A stretch of DNA of 9,159 nucleotides from contig CAZGYQ010000103.1 in assembly GCA_964530695.1 (NCBI GenBank), forward strand, positions 1-9,159, given 5' to 3'. Positions 5,836 to 9,159 of the stretch are shown piece by piece. The notes under the pieces were generated by a model. It made no database searches. It saw nothing but the letters and a program-made list of their open reading frames with translations, and was not told the origin of the DNA. Origin of the DNA: VFBF01 sp964530695. Its GTDB lineage: Bacteria; Pseudomonadota; Alphaproteobacteria; Caulobacterales; Aquidulcibacteraceae. The position numbers were made by a program, and so were the translations under genes. How positions within the stretch are numbered: position 1 is the stretch's first letter; each line of letters begins with the position of its first letter.

Positions 5836-5850
5836 GAACATAGACGGAAC
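5836..5850 (+). promoter_or_regulatory. LexA (SOS) box 2
   Basis: GAACATAGACGGAAC is a second exact GAAC-N7-GAAC site, 34 bases downstream of the first (start to start). It spans the predicted transcription start of the gene at 5888. Two perfect 15-base sites this close are very unlikely by chance. Confidence 0.85.
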
Positions 5851-5887
5851 AAAGAGCTGGCCGAACGCGCCGGAACGGGAGATCGAC

Positions 5888-6301
5888 ATGCAGGAAGCAG
5901 TGTTCAAGGGCGCCAGCGGCAAGCTCTACCGGTTCTCGGCCCTGCGCCCCGACGGCGCGTTCCCGAGCGGCCCGGCGGTGTACGCCTTCGCCCGTCCGGG
6001 ATCGGGCGCGGGCTACGGCTGCCGCAACTGGACGCCGGTGTTCATGTCGCGCACGGCGAACCTGGCGGTCCGCATGGCGGGCCACGAACGGTGGGACGAA
6101 GCCCGCCGCCTGGGCGCCACCCACGTGATGATCCTGGCCTTCAACGAACGCAGCGAACGCGAGACGGCGGAGCATGATCTCGTCGCGGCGCTGCGCCCGG
6201 TGATGAACGACGCCGCGCCCGCCGCCGCCGAGGATGCGCCGGTCGGTCCGGGGCAGGTGGTGCACTTCTTCCCGCCGATCCGCGTGCGCGCCGCTTCGTG
6301 A
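5888..6301 (+). CDS. GIY-YIG nuclease-like protein, predicted SOS-induced
   Basis: A 137-residue protein with no signal peptide. It begins FKGASGKLYRFSAL, as in small GIY-YIG family proteins, followed by the pattern of that nuclease fold: AVYAF (30-34, the GIY strand), PVFMSRTANLAVRMAGH (50-66, the YIG strand with the following Arg-helix; R62 and H66), GATHVMILAF (76-85), and AEHDLVAALRPVMND (94-108) with E95 in the place of the metal-binding glutamate and N107 near the end. The YIG strand is altered: F52-M53-S54 instead of Y-I-G, so the second tyrosine is a phenylalanine. The C-terminal 29 residues are Ala/Pro-rich. The start is well supported by GGGAG at 5877-5881, six bases upstream of the ATG. 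Two LexA boxes sit on its promoter, so it should be induced by DNA damage. It ends 17 bases from the convergent acyl-CoA dehydrogenase gene. Catalysis is inferred, not certain. Confidence 0.78.
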   Translation: MQEAVFKGASGKLYRFSALRPDGAFPSGPAVYAFARPGSGAGYGCRNWTPVFMSRTANLAVRMAGHERWDEARRLGATHVMILAFNERSERETAEHDLVAALRPVMNDAAPAAAEDAPVGPGQVVHFFPPIRVRAAS

Positions 6302-6318
6302 GCGGCGCGGCGAGGGGG

Positions 6319-7509
6319 TCAAAAGCCCAGCTGGCGCGCCGCGAGATCGCGCATGATCTCTTCCGATCCGCCGCCGATCGCGTTCACGCGCACCTCGCGG
6401 TAGACCCGCTCGATGCGTCCGCCGCGCATATAGGCCGCGCCGCCGAGGATCTGGCTCGCCTCGCGGGCGCAGAACTCGAGCGTCTCCGTCGCCTGCACCT
6501 TGAGCAGCGCGAGATCGACAACCGGCGTCTCGCCGTTCTGCACGCGCCACGCACAGAGATCGAGCCAGGCGGTTGAGGCGCGCACGCGCTGCACCATCTG
6601 CGCGATCTTGTGGCGGATGACCTGGTGATCGGCGAGCCGCTTGCCGAAGGTGCGCCGCTCGCGGGCCCATTCGGCGGCGTCCTCGATGCACGCGCGCGAT
6701 GACGCCAGCGCCCCGGACGCCATGCCGAGGCGTTCGCCGTTGAAGTTCATCATCACGCCGGCGAAGCCGTTGTTCTCCACGCCGATCAGGTTCTCGTGCG
6801 GCACTTCCACGGCGTCGAAGTAGAGCGCGGCGGTGTCGGACGCCCACCAGCCCTGTTTCTTCAGCGGCGTGCGGGTGACTCCCTTCGCGTTGAGGTCGAT
6901 GAGCAGCAGCGACACGCCGCCCGCGCCGGGACCGCCGGTCCGCACCGCGACCGTCGCGTGGTGGGAGGTCATGCCGCCGGTGATGAACATCTTCGCGCCG
7001 TCGACGACGTAATGGTCGCAGCGCCGTTCCGCGCGGGTCTGGAGATTGGCGACGTCGGAGCCGCCGGACGGTTCGGTGATGGCGAGGCTGATCTGCTTCT
7101 CGCCGCGCAGCACCGGCGGGGCGATCGCGGCCTTCATCTCCTCGGAGCCGATGGCGAGGATCGGCGGCAGGCCGATGCCGTGGATCATCAGCGCCGCGGA
7201 GACGCCCCCGGCGCCCGAGCGTGCCAGCTCCTCGGACGTGACGATGCCGTGGAAACGGTCGACGCCCTCGGTCCAGCCGCCGTATTTCTCCGGATACCCC
7301 GCGCCGAGCAGGCCGAAGCTGCCCGCCTTCAGGAACACCTCGCGCGGCACGAAGCCCGCCTCGTCCCACGCATCGACGTTGGGGGCGATCTCGCGGTCGA
7401 TGAACTTGCGCAGCTCGCGCCGCCAGGCGTGGTGGCTCTCGGTGAAGAACGGCGAGGGCGGGCGCAGCGAGTCGAAGTCGAGCGCGCTTTGGCGCCTGTC
7501 GTTGGTCAT
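6319..7509 (-). CDS. Acyl-CoA dehydrogenase (FAD-dependent)
   Basis: A 396-residue, full-length enzyme of fatty-acid or branched-chain acyl-CoA oxidation; it forms the 2,3-double bond and passes electrons to ETF. Signature segments are LAITEPSGGSDVANLQT (142-158), MFITGG (174-179), the helical domain with RRTFGKRLADHQVIRHKIA (285-303), and QILGGAAYMRGGRIER (353-368). The usual C-terminal catalytic glutamate (YEGT in MCAD) is replaced by glycine (G379-G-G-S). E259 in NGERLGMA instead fits the alternative base position of isovaleryl-CoA and long-chain acyl-CoA dehydrogenases. Substrate length is not determined. I chose the ATG at 7509, since GAGGG lies about seven bases upstream; an ATG at 7572 would add 21 non-homologous residues. 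It is convergent with the GIY-YIG-like gene. Confidence 0.93.
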   Translation of the reverse strand: MTNDRRQSALDFDSLRPPSPFFTESHHAWRRELRKFIDREIAPNVDAWDEAGFVPREVFLKAGSFGLLGAGYPEKYGGWTEGVDRFHGIVTSEELARSGAGGVSAALMIHGIGLPPILAIGSEEMKAAIAPPVLRGEKQISLAITEPSGGSDVANLQTRAERRCDHYVVDGAKMFITGGMTSHHATVAVRTGGPGAGGVSLLLIDLNAKGVTRTPLKKQGWWASDTAALYFDAVEVPHENLIGVENNGFAGVMMNFNGERLGMASGALASSRACIEDAAEWARERRTFGKRLADHQVIRHKIAQMVQRVRASTAWLDLCAWRVQNGETPVVDLALLKVQATETLEFCAREASQILGGAAYMRGGRIERVYREVRVNAIGGGSEEIMRDLAARQLGF

Positions 7510-7537
7510 GACGTTTCCCTCGGGCGTTTTTCCCGTT

Positions 7538-7579
7538 GGCGCCATGCTCATCCCAACCAGAGGCGCGCGCAATGGCGCC
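7538..7579. repeat. Spaced inverted repeat upstream of the acyl-CoA dehydrogenase
   Basis: GGCGCCAT (7538-7545) and ATGGCGCC (7572-7579) are perfect inverted 8-mers separated by 26 bases, 29 to 70 bases before the dehydrogenase start. They could be a dispersed operator or a leader stem-loop. In GC-rich DNA a pair of this length can arise by chance. Confidence 0.3.
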
Positions 7580-7618
7580 GCAAGGTCAGCTTAACGGATC
7601 CGGCTCAGCACGGCCCCC

Positions 7619-8080
7619 TCAACAAGGCCCCATATATTCCGCGAGCGTGCTGGAGGTCATCGGCCCCGTCGGGCTCGGCGGATCGGAGCTGATGGAGGTT
7701 TCCACCGTGTAGCGGCTGTTGAAGTCGCCCACCGCGCGGGTGACGATGGTGTTCGTGCCGGTGGCGGCTTCGCAGACGGCGCGGGTGACGACGGCCTCGC
7801 CCTCGCGGGCGGTGTCGTTGGCGGTGCAGTTCGAGGCGCCGCTGGCCTGGGCATAGCCCTTCATGTCGTCGATCATCTGTTGCGTGACGCAGATGGCGAC
7901 GGACTGCTTCGTCGGCATGCCGGCGATGTCCATCGTCATTTTCCACTTGCCGACCTTCGGCTTCGGCATGGCGTCCGCTGTCGCCGCCGGCGCATCGCCC
8001 GCGTTCTGTCCCGCCTTGTCTGCCGCTGGCGAGCACGCGGCGAGCGCCATCACGACGCACGCCATCACACCCAGACGCAT
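7619..8080 (-). CDS. DUF3617 family lipoprotein
   Basis: A 153-residue predicted lipoprotein. The N-terminus MRLGVMACVVMALAAC is a type II signal with lipobox L13-A-A-C16, followed by a low-complexity Ala/Asp linker (17-40). The domain begins with KVGKWKMTMDIAG (42-54) and CVTQQMIDDM (64-73), which match DUF3617, a periplasmic family of unknown role. Cysteines C64, C85, C103 and the C-terminal C153 could form two disulfides. I chose the ATG at 8080 because GGGAGGA stands four to five bases before it; a second ATG at 8095 lies upstream of that Shine-Dalgarno. It is followed, on the same strand, by the acyl-CoA dehydrogenase after 109 bases; a shared transcript is possible but not evident. Confidence 0.88.
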   Translation of the reverse strand: MRLGVMACVVMALAACSPAADKAGQNAGDAPAATADAMPKPKVGKWKMTMDIAGMPTKQSVAICVTQQMIDDMKGYAQASGASNCTANDTAREGEAVVTRAVCEAATGTNTIVTRAVGDFNSRYTVETSISSDPPSPTGPMTSSTLAEYMGPC

Positions 8081-8173
8081 GAAATCCTCCCGCATTTCAA
8101 CTGGTTCCCGCCAGCAGTCTGCGGCAAGGCCGCGCCCTTGTCTTGTGATTTTGTCCGTCGCCGGCGCGGCGCG

Positions 8174-8278
8174 CTACTTCTTCTTCTCGCCGAGCAGGGG
8201 GGCGGCGGTCTTGGCGGGCTTCTTGTCCTTCTTCGGCTTCTTGGCTTCCTTGTTGCTGCGCATCTGACCCTTGGCCAT
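8174..8278 (-). CDS. 34-residue lysine-rich conserved small protein
   Basis: A small gene starting MAKGQMRSNKEAKKPKKDKK and ending LLGEKKK. Fourteen of 34 residues are lysine or arginine, giving a strongly basic, probably disordered protein. The start MAKGQ-x-RSN-x-EAKKPKK is one I recall as typical of a widespread small proteobacterial hypothetical family without assigned function; nucleic-acid binding is only a guess. Support for it being real: a good Shine-Dalgarno (AGGGAG) about seven bases before the ATG, lysine codons all AAG as expected in a high-GC coding sequence, and a -10-like TATACT 29 bases upstream. It stands alone between the DUF3617 gene and the AAA-like gene, all on the minus strand. 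Confidence 0.82.
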   Translation of the reverse strand: MAKGQMRSNKEAKKPKKDKKPAKTAAPLLGEKKK

Positions 8279-8306
8279 GTCGAATCTCCCTGGCTGCCTG
8301 CGCGAC

Positions 8307-8312
8307 AGTATA
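8307..8312 (-). promoter_or_regulatory. -10 element for the 34-residue gene
   Basis: TATACT on the minus strand (5 of 6 to consensus) would give a start near 8300 and a leader of about 22 bases containing the Shine-Dalgarno. No good -35 is seen at 16-18 bases. Confidence 0.4.
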
Positions 8313-8371
8313 GAACCCACGCGGCGAAATTGGGGAAGGGGCGCGCGGCGTCAAATGCGCCCGTGCGGGGT

Positions 8372-8845
8372 CTACCCGCAGATCTTCGCCAGCGCCTGCG
8401 CCAGGGAAACGGCCCGCGCGCGCGTCATGCCGCGCACCTCGAGCGTGCGCACGCCCGTCTCTGTCTCGACGACGATCACGCCGGTCGTGCGCGCACGCCC
8501 CGCAAAGCCCGCCGCGAGCGCGCGGCGCGGAAAGCCGTCGAGCGCCGCCGCCGGCCCGCGATGGGCGAGGAGGTAGGAGACCTCGAGATTGGCGTAGCGG
8601 TCGTGGGCGTCGCGCACCTCCGTGCGCTTGCCGAACAGCGCGTCCGCCTCGTCGAACAGCAGCACCGCATCGCGCGCCGTCGCCGTGGCGCCGTCGAACA
8701 CGAGTTCGAGGTTCTTTTCCGTCTCGCCGATATAGCGCGAGGAGACCGCGCCGAGATCGCGCGCGGCCCGTGCATCCAGCGCCGGGCAGACCCGCGCCTC
8801 CGCGACAGAGGGCGCGGCGAGAAGGGCGAGGAGCGCGCGTTTCAT
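8372..8845 (-). CDS. Exported protein with an orphan AAA+ Walker B segment (no P-loop)
   Basis: A 157-residue protein of unusual make-up. Residues 1-17 (MKRALLALLAAPSVAEA) form a signal peptide. Residues 31-93 read like the centre of a full-size AAA+ ATPase: SSRYIGETEKNLELVFDGA (35-53), Walker B VLLFDEADAL (61-70, D65 and E66), then FGKRTEVRDAHDRYANLEV (71-89) and SYLL. There is no Walker A (GxxGxGK[ST]) anywhere, and the sensor-1 TTN strand expected after SYLL is absent; LDGFPRRAL (102-110) may be a shortened remnant of the LD-x-x-F-x-RRL segment. Residues 119-157 (TTGVIVVETETGVRTLEV...) are not recognised. C20 and C156 could form a disulfide after export. The ATG at 8845 has only a weak upstream AGGA. 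ATP hydrolysis is not expected. It may be a decaying fragment captured behind a signal sequence, or a genuine repurposed small domain. Confidence 0.72.
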   Translation of the reverse strand: MKRALLALLAAPSVAEARVCPALDARAARDLGAVSSRYIGETEKNLELVFDGATATARDAVLLFDEADALFGKRTEVRDAHDRYANLEVSYLLAHRGPAAALDGFPRRALAAGFAGRARTTGVIVVETETGVRTLEVRGMTRARAVSLAQALAKICG

Positions 8846-9001
8846 GGCGCGATCCTACGCGCGGGGAGCGCCGGAGGGAAAGCGGTCGCGGGGAAGGGCG
8901 GACCAATCGCCGATGGCGGAGCGCAGGACCGCGGGCCTATGGCCCGCACCCTCGCTCGAAGCATGAGCCCAGTGTGCGTTCGCCCCGCCACCGCGCGCGC
9001 A
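8846..9001. other. Gene-free region upstream of the AAA-like gene, with one hairpin
   Basis: I see no gene. The main structure is a perfect hairpin, GCGGGCC-TAT-GGCCCGC (8931-8947), preceded by GGAGCGC (8918-8924), so it resembles the palindromes at 3999-4077 in layout. The promoter of the gene at 8845 should lie here, but no convincing -35/-10 pair was found. Confidence 0.45.
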
Positions 9002-9149
9002 CCCCGCGCGACCTCCGCTGCGCTCCGGCCACCCTCCCATCGAGGGGAGGGAGGGAGTCTCGCGCGCCACGCACCGCTGTTTAAAGCCGGGCTCCTCTCC
9101 CTCCCCTCGATGGGGAGGGTGGCGCGACGCAGTCGCGACGGGCGGGGGG
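9002..9149. repeat. Inverted pair of intergenic repeat elements at the right end
   Basis: Segments 9002-9055 and 9098-9149 are imperfect inverted copies of one sequence. The best-kept core is CCACCCTCCC-ATCGAGGGGAGGG on the left and its complement on the right. In the right copy CCCTCCCC-TCGAT-GGGGAGGG is a perfect 8-bp stem (9099-9119), followed by CGCGAC-GCA-GTCGCG (9123-9137). I recall cores of this kind as common intergenic repeats in alphaproteobacterial genomes, but have not checked this. The sequence then ends in an almost pure G/C tract. Confidence 0.7.
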
Positions 9150-9159
9150 GGCCCGGGGG

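Noticed and set aside
7521..7535. CGGG-cgttttt-CCCG as a terminator
   Set aside because: A four-base stem with the T-run in the loop, not after the stem; it lies in the dehydrogenase leader.
8097..8906. A 269-codon minus-strand frame across the small gene and the AAA-like gene
   Set aside because: Its translation has no recognisable motif, whereas other frames give the AAA+ block and the lysine-rich protein with proper ribosome-binding sites.

Overview
The window looks like high-GC alphaproteobacterial chromosome. The clearest clue is a pair of direct-repeat GAAC-N7-GAAC sites, the LexA (SOS) box type of Alphaproteobacteria. The gene families (Zur, DUF3617, DUF4197, acyl-CoA enzymes) and strong GC bias at third codon positions fit. 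I cannot name family or genus from the sequence alone. There are no tRNA, rRNA, CRISPR array, transposase or integrase genes. Both ends lie in inverted-repeat clusters.

Layout. 1-145: GC-rich palindromes. 146-1143: a TetR regulator (-) divergent from a small four-helix membrane protein (+). 1225-2082: an ECH1-type dienoyl-CoA isomerase (-), divergent from a secreted DUF4197 protein (2147-2902, +), followed by an alpha/beta hydrolase (2949-3866, +) that probably has its own leaderless promoter. 3867-4222: no convincing gene, but two facing REP-like palindromes and a 14-bp-stem hairpin. 4223-5703: a zur-thioesterase operon (-) with start and stop codons overlapping. 5704-5887: a divergent control region with two LexA boxes. 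5888-6301: a divergent GIY-YIG nuclease-like protein (+) whose promoter is covered by those boxes. 6319-7509: an acyl-CoA dehydrogenase (-). 7619-8080: a DUF3617 lipoprotein (-). 8174-8278: a 34-residue lysine-rich protein (-). 8372-8845: a small exported protein (-) containing an orphan Walker B segment of an AAA+ ATPase. 8846-9159: no gene, three hairpin/inverted-repeat elements and a G-rich end.

How the genes relate. Three enzymes (dienoyl-CoA isomerase, acyl-CoA dehydrogenase, hot-dog thioesterase) act on acyl-CoAs and suggest a fatty-acid catabolism neighbourhood, but they are in separate transcription units. The most distinctive items are the LexA-controlled GIY-YIG-like gene, the signal-peptide-bearing AAA+ remnant without a P-loop, a Zur that appears to lack one regulatory metal ligand, and the repeat elements.
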